This document shows, one piece after another, positions 44,952-56,623 of a stretch of DNA of 64,000 nt. Numbering within the stretch: position 1 is the stretch's first letter; the number at the start of each line of letters is the position of its first letter. The translations under genes were made by a program, and so were the position numbers. Under the pieces are notes generated by a model. The model had not been told where the DNA came from. It searched no databases and was given only the letters and a program-made list of their open reading frames with translations. Source of the stretch: Mycobacteroides saopaulense (GTDB lineage: Bacteria > Actinomycetota > Actinomycetes > Mycobacteriales > Mycobacteriaceae); contig NZ_CP010271.1 in the NCBI RefSeq assembly GCF_001456355.1, positions 3,100,001 to 3,164,000 of the forward strand, in the 5' to 3' direction.

Positions 44952-45698
44952 ATGACAAACGACCTTGATCTGGATCCATACCTGGACACGGTGCGCAATA
45001 TTGGGCTTGCTAACCACCGACTCATCGCGCAGCTCGATGCCGAGGTAAATCAAATTCAGCAACGTGCAGCTCACGGCGAAGATCGCTCGTGGATTTGGGA
45101 TGACCTCAAGGTGTGGCGTCGCCGGGTTGATGCCTTCCAATCCCAGCTGCGGCGTGACACCACAGCCCTGGGCCGCCTGATAGATGCCAATCGGCGAATC
45201 AAAGGTTTCGATCAGGGTGTCGATAACAGCACATCACAACTAGATTCCTCGACAGAGAGCAACCGCGGCACGCTCTATCCCTTCAAGGATGCGCGGGCGC
45301 AAGAGGAATTCGTCGCCAGACTTAACCGGGTATTCGCGGTCCTCCACACCCCTGGGCGGGGTCCGTATTCCAACAGCGAATTTCTGATATTCATGCGAAC
45401 CGGAGGCACCGTGGTCTCGGCGCCTTATCTGTCCCAGCTGCGAAACGGGCAGCGAGGGCGGCCCTCCCTGCAGGCGCTGGAGAGCATCGCGCACGCTTTT
45501 CGCATCGACGTCCGTTACTTCACCGATAGTGGCTACGCGGACGAGCTGGAGGCGGATTTGGTCATGCTCGAACTCGCCCAGAACTCCGCGGCGGCAGAGC
45601 TGACTGCCAAACTGCTCGACCTCCCAGAGGCCGTTCGTGAACAGCTGCTTGCCGACGCAGAGCAGTTCGACCGGCGCAATCAGACCGCGACGTCCTGA
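44952..45698 (+). CDS. XRE/EspR-like DNA-binding protein
   Basis: A 248-residue protein: a helical, charged N-terminal half with possible coiled coil (about 15-80), then a helix-turn-helix of the XRE/EspR type at about 150-185 (VSAPYLSQLRNGQRGRPSLQALESIAHAFRIDVRYF), then a C-terminal helical tail. EspR-like proteins are nucleoid-associated regulators in mycobacteria. ATG 44952 follows TCGGAGGG. It is absent from this place in M. tuberculosis and may be part of a small insertion with the next two genes. Its 3' end overlaps the convergent YczE gene by 19 bases. Confidence 0.75.
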   Translation: MTNDLDLDPYLDTVRNIGLANHRLIAQLDAEVNQIQQRAAHGEDRSWIWDDLKVWRRRVDAFQSQLRRDTTALGRLIDANRRIKGFDQGVDNSTSQLDSSTESNRGTLYPFKDARAQEEFVARLNRVFAVLHTPGRGPYSNSEFLIFMRTGGTVVSAPYLSQLRNGQRGRPSLQALESIAHAFRIDVRYFTDSGYADELEADLVMLELAQNSAAAELTAKLLDLPEAVREQLLADAEQFDRRNQTATS

Positions 45699-46357
45699 GG
45701 CGACGACGCCGCCGGTTCCACGCATAACTTGTCACCGCGCTGCGTGCTCAGCACCGCACCCCAACCGCTGACGGCAAGCAGCCGCCGGGGCAAAATGCGC
45801 AACACCACCTGAATGAGGGGCCCGATCCCCAGCGCGTAGAGCACCGTGCCGACTCCCACGTTCCCGCCGAGCAACCAGCCCGTGGCAACCACCAAGACCT
45901 CGATGGTGGTCCTGATCAGTCGCACGGAGCGTCCAGTCCGATGAACCAGTCCAGTTGTCAGTCCATCACGGGGCCCCGGCCCCAACCCGGCGCCCACGTA
46001 GAGCACCGTCGCGATCGCGTTCAACACCACGCCGCCGACCAGGAACGCCACCCGCACGGCCATCGCGGACGGCGCCGGGAGCCAGGCAAGTGTCGAGTCG
46101 ACAGCCACCGCAATAACCACGATGTTGGCGATGGTCCCCACACCGGGCTTGTTACGCAAGGGAATCCAGGCGAGCAGCACCACCACGCCGGTGACCGCCG
46201 AGGCAAGCCCGATGCTCATCCCGGTGCGCATCGAGAGCCCTTGGTGGAACACGTCCCAGGGATCCAACCCAAGCCCCGCGCGCACCATCAGCGCCATCGA
46301 GGCTCCATAGAGGTACAGACCCACCAGCAGCGCGGTGCCGCGCGCACTCCATCCCAT
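45680..46357 (-). CDS. YczE/YitT-type membrane protein
   Basis: A 225-residue integral membrane protein with five or six helices. The YczE family opening is clear: GTALLVGLYLYGASMALMVRAGLGLDPWDVFHQGLS, then the repeat-like GVVLNAIATVLYVGAGLGPGPRDGLTTGL. ATG 46357 (MGWSARG) was chosen because a GTG at 46426 would translate through the ACTGGCT operator boxes; GTG 46372 is also possible. Divergent from a MocR regulator, a pairing known in actinobacteria. Transported compound unknown. Confidence 0.82.
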   Translation of the reverse strand: MGWSARGTALLVGLYLYGASMALMVRAGLGLDPWDVFHQGLSMRTGMSIGLASAVTGVVVLLAWIPLRNKPGVGTIANIVVIAVAVDSTLAWLPAPSAMAVRVAFLVGGVVLNAIATVLYVGAGLGPGPRDGLTTGLVHRTGRSVRLIRTTIEVLVVATGWLLGGNVGVGTVLYALGIGPLIQVVLRILPRRLLAVSGWGAVLSTQRGDKLCVEPAASSPQDVAV

Positions 46358-46390
46358 CCATTTCCCGGTCACTCGACGATTTTCTCGGCC

Positions 46391-46431
46391 AACTGGCTTG
46401 TATTTCAATAGCCAGTTAAGCCACACTGGCT
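46391..46431. promoter_or_regulatory. Three ACTGGCT boxes, MocR operator
   Basis: AACTGGCT (46391-46398) and AGCCAGTT (46410-46417) form a perfect inverted repeat, and a further ACTGGCT (46425-46431) is in direct orientation immediately before the MocR ATG. Mixed direct and inverted half-sites are characteristic of MocR-family operators in divergent spacers. Confidence 0.75.
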
Positions 46432-46434
46432 TTT

Positions 46435-47883
46435 ATGCCTGATCGAGTGGTCACCGCCGACACCCTGGCCCGTCACCTCGGACAATGGCGCACCGCAGGC
46501 TCTGCGGGGCCTGCCTACGGCGCGCTGGCCGACGCGATCCGGCTCCTCATCATCGACGGACGACTGCCCCTCGGCGTCCGGATCCCCAGCGAGCGAGCAC
46601 TCGCGAGCGCGCTGCACGTCAGCCGCACCACCGTCACCGCGGCCTACACCGAATTGCGCGACACCGGATATCTGTGCGGCCGCCAAGGCGCGCGCAGCAC
46701 CACCGCGCTGCCCGGGCCGGACCGATCACCATCGGCCACAACGGGGTTGATGAACCCGACGATTGACCTACAGAATGCCGCCACCGCCGCGCCGGCCGCA
46801 GCGGTGCTCGAGGCCTACCAGGTGGCCCTGACCAAACTGCCCACCCACCTCCGGGGCATCGGCCATGAATTGATCGGCATCCCCGAGCTACGTCCCCGTA
46901 TCGCCGAGCACTTCTCCCGACGAGGACTGCCCACCACCGAGGACCAGGTCATGGTGACCTGCGGTGCGCAGCAGGCCATCGCGCTTCTGCTCGGCTCCTT
47001 CGTGGAGCCCGGTGACCGGGTCCTTGTGGAGCAGCCGACCTATCACGGCGCACTCGACGCGATCGGTCAACGTGGCGGGCGCCCGGTACCGGTACCGCTG
47101 CACACGCACGAACGCGAATCCGGCTGGGACATGACCGGGATGGAGACCACCATCCGTCAGACCGCCCCGAACCTGGCATACCTGGTGTTGGACAACCACA
47201 ATCCCACCGGCCTCACCATGCCACTGGTGCAACGAAAGGCGTTGGCCGAGATCATCTCTCAAACCCGCACCCGCACGGTCGTCGACGAATCACTCGTCGG
47301 TGTCTGGCACGAGAACTCCACACCTGCACCGATGGCCTCGCTGGTCTCCCACCCCGACCTGGTAGTCACCATCGGGTCCATGTCCAAGTCGTTCTGGGGC
47401 GGGATGCGGGTTGGCTGGATCCGCGCCGACCGCACCACCATCGCGCGCCTGGCCGCGGTGCGCTCGGCCATGGACACCGGAACCCCGATTCTCGAACAGT
47501 TGGCTGCTGCCGAACTCTTGGAACGTGCGGACGAGGTGGAGGCCACGCAGCGCGAAAGCCTACGTGCGCGCCGCGCGCTGGTGGTGGCCGAACTTCGCCA
47601 CCGCCTTCCCGACTGGGAGCTGCAGGAGGCCGAGGGCGGGCTGTGCATCTGGGCCCGACTGCCGGCCCCGATGAGCACCGCGCTGGCCGCCGCCGCGGCA
47701 CGCCTGGGGGTTCGCATTGCCGCCGGCCCACGGTTCGGTGTGGGCGGATCGCTGGAACGCTTTGTGCGGGTGCCCTTCACCCAGCACGACGACCAGCTGC
47801 TGCGGGGTGTCGAGCTGCTCGCTCAGGCGTGGCACACCGTCACCGGCGCGCTGCCGCTGGCCGATTCGGCAATGGTGGGCTGA
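46435..47883 (+). CDS. MocR-type GntR/aminotransferase regulator
   Basis: A 482-residue fusion: N-terminal GntR winged helix (about 18-90: YGALADAIRLLIIDGRLPLGVRIPSERALASALHVSRTTVTAAYTELRDTGYL) and C-terminal fold-type I aminotransferase domain with DNHNPTG and PLP lysine K318 (GSMSKSFWGG). Such proteins sense PLP or an amino-compound adduct. It probably represses or activates the divergent YczE membrane protein through the ACTGGCT boxes. Confidence 0.9.
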   Translation: MPDRVVTADTLARHLGQWRTAGSAGPAYGALADAIRLLIIDGRLPLGVRIPSERALASALHVSRTTVTAAYTELRDTGYLCGRQGARSTTALPGPDRSPSATTGLMNPTIDLQNAATAAPAAAVLEAYQVALTKLPTHLRGIGHELIGIPELRPRIAEHFSRRGLPTTEDQVMVTCGAQQAIALLLGSFVEPGDRVLVEQPTYHGALDAIGQRGGRPVPVPLHTHERESGWDMTGMETTIRQTAPNLAYLVLDNHNPTGLTMPLVQRKALAEIISQTRTRTVVDESLVGVWHENSTPAPMASLVSHPDLVVTIGSMSKSFWGGMRVGWIRADRTTIARLAAVRSAMDTGTPILEQLAAAELLERADEVEATQRESLRARRALVVAELRHRLPDWELQEAEGGLCIWARLPAPMSTALAAAAARLGVRIAAGPRFGVGGSLERFVRVPFTQHDDQLLRGVELLAQAWHTVTGALPLADSAMVG

Positions 47884-47892
47884 CTGCCACCG

Positions 47893-49146
<1,254 letters not shown>

Positions 49147-49149
49147 TTA

Positions 49150-50904
<1,755 letters not shown>

Positions 50905-51057
50905 CTAGCCCGCGCCAACCCCGATCGCGGAGCGGGTCCTACACAGAGTCGTATTTGGGTCGCGCCGGATCCGTTTCCGAACGGTGCCACGGTCCTGACG
51001 GGGGTCTTTGGCGGTCCTACCCGCGTGTTCGCCTCCCCGCCCGGTAAGTTCGAGCGG

Positions 51058-52098
51058 GTGCAGACGGCGAGGTTTTGGGGCGCTGCCGCGATATCCGCGG
51101 CACTCATAGCGGCGACGGTGTCGGGATGTACCGAGAAACCCACCAACGAGACCCCGAGCACGTTGGCCACCAGCACGACCAAGATCGCCGGCGCAGGCGT
51201 GTTGGGCAACGCACGCAAGCCCGACGAGTCCTGCGCCAAGGATGCCGCGCCCCTCGACCCGTCGGCACCGCGCGAGGTGCGGCACGAGCAGGGCGAGACG
51301 GAAGTACCCGAGGACGCCAAGCGCATCGTGGTGCTCGACGCCGGGGCGATCGACACGCTGTGCGCGCTGGGGCTGCAGGACCGGATCGTCGGGGTGGGGC
51401 TGGCCGACGGCGCGACCACTGCCCCGTCCTACCTGGGCACCGTGATCCACAACGCGGCACCGATCGGCCCTATGGCATCTCCGGACCTGGCCAAGATCGG
51501 TGCCGCCAAGCCCGATCTCATCCTCAGCTCGCTCGGCGACCAGAACTCCTACCTGGATCTGAGCGCCATCGCACCGACGGTGATCGTCTCCGGCCACGAC
51601 CTGGCCGAGCACGTCCGCCTGGTGGGTAAGGCAACCCGTCGGACTGCCGACACCGACAAGCTGTGGTCGGGATTCGTGGACGCCGCCAAGAAGGTGGGCC
51701 GCGAGAACGACGCGGCGCATTTCCAGGCCTCGATCGTGCAGTTCACCGATCAGACCGTGCGGGTGTACGGCGCCAGCAATTTCCCTGCCTCGGTGTTCGC
51801 CACCGTGGGCTTGGATCGTCCTGCCACCCAACGGTTTACCGATACCCCGTTTGTCGAGATCAGTACCGAGGACTTCTCGGCGGCCGAAGGCGACATCGTG
51901 TACGTCTCGTTCACCAGCCCGTCGGCCAAGGACCGCGCCGCCCGGATTTTCGGTACCAAGCCTTGGATGGCGCTCGGCGCGGTGCGCGACAATCGGGTCT
52001 TCGCGGTCAACAACGAGGTGTGGCAGACCGGAGACGGAATCGTCGCGGCCCGCGGGATTCTCGACGACTTGCAGTGGGTCAACGCACCGATCAACTGA
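51058..52098 (+). CDS. Iron-siderophore-type periplasmic binding lipoprotein (Rv3044/FecB-like)
   Basis: A 346-residue lipoprotein. GTG 51058 gives a lipoprotein signal, FWGAAAISAALIAATVSGC, with lipobox Cys at about residue 22. The class III binding-protein fold is recognisable (RIVVLDAGAIDTLCALGLQDRIVGVG, LAKIGAAKPDLILSS, IVSGHDLAEHVRLVGKATR). Equivalent to Rv3044 (FecB), associated with uptake of ferric siderophores. The frame is open upstream to 50881 but that part is not family-like. Bases 50845-51057 form the divergent spacer with ctaD. Confidence 0.87.
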   Translation: MQTARFWGAAAISAALIAATVSGCTEKPTNETPSTLATSTTKIAGAGVLGNARKPDESCAKDAAPLDPSAPREVRHEQGETEVPEDAKRIVVLDAGAIDTLCALGLQDRIVGVGLADGATTAPSYLGTVIHNAAPIGPMASPDLAKIGAAKPDLILSSLGDQNSYLDLSAIAPTVIVSGHDLAEHVRLVGKATRRTADTDKLWSGFVDAAKKVGRENDAAHFQASIVQFTDQTVRVYGASNFPASVFATVGLDRPATQRFTDTPFVEISTEDFSAAEGDIVYVSFTSPSAKDRAARIFGTKPWMALGAVRDNRVFAVNNEVWQTGDGIVAARGILDDLQWVNAPIN

Positions 52099-52150
52099 AA
52101 TCCCCGTCGCTGCCGCTCCCGGCCGACGATCCAACCGTTACGCTCCGGGC

Positions 52151-52429
52151 ATGTACCACGTACTGCAGCTGACCTACACCCAACCGATCGATGTCGTGGA
52201 CGGTGTCCGACCCGCGCACCTGGAGTGGCTCGACGGCGAGATCGCGGCAGGCAAGCTGCTGATCAGCGGCCGTAACGAGGCCGGCACCGGCGGCGTGCTG
52301 ATCACCGGCGACATCAGCGTCGAGGACGCCGAGGCGCTGATCGCGGCAGACCCCTACACCGCGGCCGGGGTCGCCGAGTACACCCGAACCGGATTCAACG
52401 CCGGCCGCAAGTCGGAGATAATTCCATGA
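52151..52429 (+). CDS. YciI-family protein
   Basis: A 92-residue YciI/YCII ferredoxin-like protein: HVLQLTYTQPID, RPAHLEWLDGEIAAGKLLISGR, GGVLITGDISVEDAEALIAADPY and the AGVAEYTRTGF end. The His in PAHLEWLD is the residue conserved in the family, of mostly unknown function. ATG 52151. It overlaps the next gene by ATGA, so the two probably act together. First gene of the 52.1-58.5 kb accessory block. Confidence 0.85.
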   Translation: MYHVLQLTYTQPIDVVDGVRPAHLEWLDGEIAAGKLLISGRNEAGTGGVLITGDISVEDAEALIAADPYTAAGVAEYTRTGFNAGRKSEIIP

Positions 52430-52938
52430 GCGGCAAGGCTTTTCCTGAGAACCGCTGGGGCAATCCCGACAGCGCGCTGTCCCGGATCGCCGCCAAGTTC
52501 GCCGCCACCAAACCGGGCTCGTGGACCATTCGCAAGCTGACGCCGCTGGACCGGGCGGTCATGGAGCGCACGGGCAGCCGGTACACCGTGCTCGGCCCGT
52601 TGGGTCTGTCGACACTGCTGCTCACCACGACGGGCCGCAAGTCGGGCCAGCCCAGGGTGTCCCCGCTGCTGTACCTGCACGATGGTGATCGGATCGCCCT
52701 GGTGGGCAGCAACTTCGGCCAACAGAAGCACCCGGCGTGGACCACCAACTTGCTGGCGGACCCGCGCGCCAAGGTGACGCTGGCGGGGCAGACCATCGAT
52801 GTCGTCGCCACCCTCGTCGAGGGCCCCGAGCGCGACGACTACTACCGGCGCTTCGAGGCGATGCTGGAGGTCTACTCGGCCTACAAGGGACGCACCGACC
52901 GGGAGATCAGGGTGTTCACCCTCGAACACGCAGCCTGA
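52426..52938 (+). CDS. Deazaflavin (F420)-type nitroreductase-family protein
   Basis: A 170-residue Ddn/FDOR protein. It has the cofactor loop TTTGRKSGQPRVSPLLYLHDGD, VGSNFGQQKHPAWTTNLLADPRAKV and the end FEAMLEVYSAYKGRTDREIRVF, which is very typical of F420H2-dependent reductases. Translationally coupled to the YciI gene. Substrate unknown. Compared with the other two Ddn-like genes of the window, this one keeps the fullest TGRKSG loop. Confidence 0.88.
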   Translation: MSGKAFPENRWGNPDSALSRIAAKFAATKPGSWTIRKLTPLDRAVMERTGSRYTVLGPLGLSTLLLTTTGRKSGQPRVSPLLYLHDGDRIALVGSNFGQQKHPAWTTNLLADPRAKVTLAGQTIDVVATLVEGPERDDYYRRFEAMLEVYSAYKGRTDREIRVFTLEHAA

Positions 52939-52956
52939 AGCTATCCGTTACATACA

Positions 52957-52976
52957 GTACCCGTACCTTTAGTACC
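52957..52976. promoter_or_regulatory. Triple GTACC repeat upstream of SRPBCC gene
   Basis: GTACC occurs at 52957, 52963 and 52972 within an AT-richer 136-base spacer (52939-53074). The cluster could be an operator or part of the promoter of the SRPBCC gene at 53075. No regulator can be named. Confidence 0.3.
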
Positions 52977-53074
52977 GGTTCTGAACAGGTATTTTACAAT
53001 CAATATGGCGCAAATACTCCCGATTGCGTCCTATTTGGGCTAACGTTCCTCGCGAGACCGCGGAAGGATGGAAC

Positions 53075-53548
53075 GTGATCCAGGAACGCATCGACATCGC
53101 CGTGGCTGCCCGGCCGGAGACCGTCCTCGAGGTGCTCAAGGACGTCGAATCGGTCGACAGTTGGCTCCGTCCCCACCTGCCGTCGTGGCCACCCGTCACG
53201 AGCAACATGACCGTGGTCGAATCGTTCGAGGACGGCTCACCACGCCTGGTGCGCACCATCAGTTCCACACTCGGAATCTCGGACGATTCCCTGACCGAAT
53301 ATGAGTGGTATCCCGACGGCTGCCAGCTCACCCTGCTGGAGAGTAGAACCCTGCGTCACAACGTCAGCCGGTTCACGGTCATCCCCGATGACCCCGAATC
53401 CCGACTGACCGCGGAGATCTCCCTCGACCTGAAGATCCGGCTGCCCGGACTGCTGGAGCGCCAGCTCAAGAAGTCCCAGATGGGGTTCGTACGCAGTTTC
53501 CAGCAGGCGCTGGCGGCGGAGTCAGCTCGGCGCGAATTGCGTTCCTAG
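53075..53548 (+). CDS. SRPBCC (polyketide cyclase/dehydrase-like) protein
   Basis: A 157-residue single-domain SRPBCC protein: IQERIDIAVAARPETVLEVLKDVESVDSW, then strands SNMTVVESFEDGSPRLVRTISS and EYEWYPDGCQLTLLES, then a C-terminal helix ERQLKKSQMGFVRSFQQAL. GTG 53075 has GGAAGGA at 53062-53068. Similar mycobacterial proteins are of unknown role. Convergent with another SRPBCC gene. Confidence 0.78.
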   Translation: MIQERIDIAVAARPETVLEVLKDVESVDSWLRPHLPSWPPVTSNMTVVESFEDGSPRLVRTISSTLGISDDSLTEYEWYPDGCQLTLLESRTLRHNVSRFTVIPDDPESRLTAEISLDLKIRLPGLLERQLKKSQMGFVRSFQQALAAESARRELRS

Positions 53549-53558
53549 CCATCCGAGC

Positions 53559-53969
53559 TCAGCGCCCCCCGCGGACCCGCCGCTTCACCGAGCGCAGGAT
53601 GTGATTGGTCGCCACCACGTGGCCGCGGGTGCCGATCACCAATGCGCGATAGAGCCGGCCACGCAACCCCGGAAAATCCGCGTAGGTCTGTGCGCGCAAC
53701 TGAGTGCCGCCGTCTCGGGCGTCAGCAAGCTCGAACACCAGCTCGTACCGCGAAAATCGGTGCTGCCCAGCCAAACTCATCCGTTGCCCGGGTTCGACAC
53801 CTTCGATCGCGAACCCCGCGCGCGGGCGCGTCCCCAGCAGTACGCCGAGCGGACTGTGCTCGGTAGAGCGCAAGAAGGCGTGGACATAGTCCTGCAGGCT
53901 CCCCCACACCCGGTGCCGCGGCGCGTCGACGCGGATCGCATGCTCGTCAATATAGGATAGTTGTTCCAT
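53559..53969 (-). CDS. SRPBCC-like protein
   Basis: A 136-residue protein, MEQLSYIDEHAIRVDAPRHRVW at the start and a final basic helix with ATNHILRSVKRRV. Strand GQHRFSRYELVFELADARDGGTQLRAQTYADFPG is SRPBCC-like. ATG 53969 was selected; the open frame continues upstream into the divergent TetR gene. Only 37 bases separate the two starts, so the TetR protein probably controls it. Confidence 0.7.
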   Translation of the reverse strand: MEQLSYIDEHAIRVDAPRHRVWGSLQDYVHAFLRSTEHSPLGVLLGTRPRAGFAIEGVEPGQRMSLAGQHRFSRYELVFELADARDGGTQLRAQTYADFPGLRGRLYRALVIGTRGHVVATNHILRSVKRRVRGGR

Positions 53970-54006
53970 ATCCCATGGTCTACCAGAATTAGGACGAACA
54001 TTCCAG

Positions 54007-54579
54007 ATGGCGCCCGAACGCAAACACACCAGCGATGCCATCCTCGACGCAGTGCGCTCACTCCTACTCGACGGCGGTCCGCGCGCCGCGACCATCGCGG
54101 CCATCGCCAGTGCCTCGGGTGCGCCGCCCGGCACCCTGAATCACCGCTTCGGCAACCGCGAGGCCATCATGTCGGCGACCTGGCTGCGCGCCGTCGAACG
54201 GTTCCACGAGGCCGCTTTCCGGGCGCTGCAGTCCAGTGACGATCCCATTGAAATCGCCGTCGCGCTTGCGCTTTCGGTCCCCACATTCGCACGCGCCTAT
54301 CCAGATGACGCCCGTCTGCTGTTCTCACTACGCAGCGCCGACGTCCTTGGCGCCGGCGCGGGCGCCAGCCTGGACCAGATGAACGCGCCGCTGTTCACCG
54401 CCATGCGAGATCTGACGCGGACCGTCTACGGCCGCGGCGACGCACGGTCTCGTGATCGGCTCATGCGCGCCGTGGTGGACTTGCCCTATGCCGCCGTACG
54501 CCGCCATATGCCCGCTCTGCCCGGATGGCTGGAAGATGATCTGGCAGAGGCGGCCCGCATCCTGTTGGCGTCGCGGTGA
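54007..54579 (+). CDS. TetR-family regulator
   Basis: A 190-residue TetR protein: HTH at about 8-52 (DAILDAVRSLLLDGGPRAATIAAIASASGAPPGTLNHRFGNREAIM). ATG 54007, close to the divergent SRPBCC start, with no clear ribosome binding site. Its last codon overlaps the GTG of the following transporter (GTGA). Together with the second TetR it brackets that transporter. Confidence 0.87.
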   Translation: MAPERKHTSDAILDAVRSLLLDGGPRAATIAAIASASGAPPGTLNHRFGNREAIMSATWLRAVERFHEAAFRALQSSDDPIEIAVALALSVPTFARAYPDDARLLFSLRSADVLGAGAGASLDQMNAPLFTAMRDLTRTVYGRGDARSRDRLMRAVVDLPYAAVRRHMPALPGWLEDDLAEAARILLASR

Positions 54580-55445
54580 GTGAGCGTGAGCGTCACCGGC
54601 TTGTCGCGCCCGCACTCATGCTTGTCAGCGGTACGTCGCTGTATGTCGGCGCGGCGGCCGGAGTCGGCCTGTTCCGGTGGCTCGACCCGACCAGCGTGGC
54701 CTGGCTCCGAATATGCGGTGCGGCGCTGGTGTTCCTTGTCCTCGCCCGCCCCGGACGCGCGGCGTGGCGGGGCCGCCACCTGTGGTGGGCGGGCAGCTTT
54801 GGGGTAGTCACCGCACTCATGAACATGTCGTTCTACCTGGCCATCGACCGACTGCCGCTGGGCACCGCGGTGGCGATCGAATTTCTGGGACCGATCAGCG
54901 TCGCGGCGGTTGGGTCGCGGTCTCTTCGCGACGGGCTCTCGGTGCTCGCAGCGCTCATCGGCGTGATCCTGATCGCCGATGTCCAGCTCTCTGCCGAGCC
55001 CGCGGGAATGGCGTTCGCGCTCCTGGCCGCGCTCTTTTGGGCCGGATACATAGTTCTGGGAAAACGCGTTGCACTACAGGGCAATCCGGCCGACTCGCTG
55101 GCGGTCGGCTTCACCGTGGCCATGGTCGTGACGGCCCCGGTATTGGTCTTCGGAATCGCGACCGCCGGTCCAGACATACCGGTCGCCCACATCATTGTCC
55201 TGGGCCTGCTGATGGGCGTGCTCTCCAACGTCATCCCGTACGGGCTCGACCAGGTGATCCTGCGACGCGCTGGGCGGAGTTACTTCGCGGTGCTCCTGGC
55301 GCTCCTTCCACTCTCGGCCACCGCGATCGGCGTACTGGTCATGCACCAGATTCCCAGCACGCCAGAACTACTCGGCATCCTTGCGATCGTGGTGGCCGTC
55401 GCCGTACGCCGCGACTCCAGACCGCGTGGTAACTTGGCCATGTGA
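54576..55445 (+). CDS. EamA/RhtA-type exporter
   Basis: A 289-residue drug/metabolite transporter with ten predicted helices and the two EamA repeats (about 10-140 and 150-280). RhtA-like features are FYLAIDRLPLGTAVAIEFLGPISVA and LSNVIPYGLDQVILRRAGRSYFAVLLALLPLSATAIG. Probably exports amino acids or similar small metabolites. GTG 54576. Overlaps the TetR genes on both sides by 4 bases each. Confidence 0.87.
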   Translation: MSERERHRLVAPALMLVSGTSLYVGAAAGVGLFRWLDPTSVAWLRICGAALVFLVLARPGRAAWRGRHLWWAGSFGVVTALMNMSFYLAIDRLPLGTAVAIEFLGPISVAAVGSRSLRDGLSVLAALIGVILIADVQLSAEPAGMAFALLAALFWAGYIVLGKRVALQGNPADSLAVGFTVAMVVTAPVLVFGIATAGPDIPVAHIIVLGLLMGVLSNVIPYGLDQVILRRAGRSYFAVLLALLPLSATAIGVLVMHQIPSTPELLGILAIVVAVAVRRDSRPRGNLAM

Positions 55446-56032
55446 CCAACTTGGTCGATCGACCTAATTCGGAGCGCGGGGACCGACGGCGTGTACAACT
55501 TGTGCAGGCCGGGGTTGAGTTGCTGTGCGAGGGCGGGTGGCCTGCGGTGACCACTCGGGCCGTCGCCACTCGCGCGGGCACCAATCCCGGAGTGATCCAT
55601 TACCACTTCGGCGGACTGCCGGGCCTGCACTGCGCGGTCGCCCGCGCGACGTGCGAGCTGGTGATCAGTCCGTTGGTGACCACCTTTCTCGACGCGCCCG
55701 ATACCCGAACCGCCCTGCGCACGATGCGCGACGCGCTCCCCCAGACCGCCAGTGATGACAACGCGATGCGCCTGGCCGTCGAGCTGATCGCCGGTGCGAC
55801 CCGCGATTCTGTGCTGGGTTCGGCATTGGGCGCCAAGCTCAAAGAGGTACGCGCAGAGATCGCCGATCATGTTCGCCTGCGCAACCCCGGTTGGTCCCGG
55901 CGCCGCGCGGCAGGAATGGCGACGCTGCTCATCGCCTTCATGGATGGTCTGGTGCTACACCATTCGGTCGACCCCAATATCGATACCGCCGAGGCATTTT
56001 CACTCCTCGAAAGCTTGCTCGACGAGGAATGA
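55442..56032 (+). CDS. TetR-family regulator
   Basis: A 196-residue TetR protein with HTH at about 18-62 (VQLVQAGVELLCEGGWPAVTTRAVATRAGTNPGVIHYHFGGLPGLH) and a C-terminal domain with a hydrophobic dimer helix (GMATLLIAFMDGLVLHH). GTG 55442 is within the GTGA overlap with the transporter gene. Followed after 33 bases by a Ddn-like gene. Confidence 0.87.
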   Translation: MTNLVDRPNSERGDRRRVQLVQAGVELLCEGGWPAVTTRAVATRAGTNPGVIHYHFGGLPGLHCAVARATCELVISPLVTTFLDAPDTRTALRTMRDALPQTASDDNAMRLAVELIAGATRDSVLGSALGAKLKEVRAEIADHVRLRNPGWSRRRAAGMATLLIAFMDGLVLHHSVDPNIDTAEAFSLLESLLDEE

Positions 56033-56065
56033 GAGCCGAACCTTGTCAATCGAAAGGAGCACGTC

Positions 56066-56542
56066 ATGAAGGAGATCCAGAAGCCGGATCCACCAACCGG
56101 GTTCCAGCGCCTGCTCTGGCGCCTACCCATCAGGCTGTTCCAGGCCCACCTGGGATTCCTGGTGAGCAAACGAATCATGTTGCTAACACACATGGGACGT
56201 ACGTCTGGCCAACCCCGGCAGGCCGCACTCGAAGTCGTCGAACACCGTAACGACGGCAGCATCATCGCGGCGTCGGGCTTCGGTGGTGCCGCGGACTGGT
56301 ACAAGAATGTTCGCAAGACACCCGAGGTCACCGTGCAGGTAGGCAGCCGCTCCCACCGCGCGCTGGCCGCCACGCTGTCGACGGAAGAAGGCGGCGATCT
56401 CATGGCCCACTATGCGATGAAGCGCCCTCGCTCGGCCAAGCAACTGAGCCGCTTGATGGGTTTTGAGGTCGACGGTTCCGCCGACGACTATCGCGAGGTG
56501 GGCCGGGCGATCCCGTTCGTGAGGTTCACCCCCACGCCGTAA
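56066..56542 (+). CDS. Deazaflavin (F420)-type nitroreductase-family protein
   Basis: A 158-residue Ddn-like split-barrel protein: LLTHMGRTSGQPRQAALEVVEHR (cofactor loop with Thr in place of Lys in the usual GRKSG), GSIIAASGFGGAADWYKNVRKTPEV and the VGRAIPFVRF end. ATG 56066 with AAAGGAG upstream. It follows the TetR gene by 33 bases and may be in the same transcript. Confidence 0.85.
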   Translation: MKEIQKPDPPTGFQRLLWRLPIRLFQAHLGFLVSKRIMLLTHMGRTSGQPRQAALEVVEHRNDGSIIAASGFGGAADWYKNVRKTPEVTVQVGSRSHRALAATLSTEEGGDLMAHYAMKRPRSAKQLSRLMGFEVDGSADDYREVGRAIPFVRFTPTP

Positions 56543-56623
56543 CCCCGTTGCCAGGACGCGCTCAGTCTGTGCCCGTACACTCCGCGATCAACTGGATAGT
56601 GACGGATTCGGAGGGCATGACGA

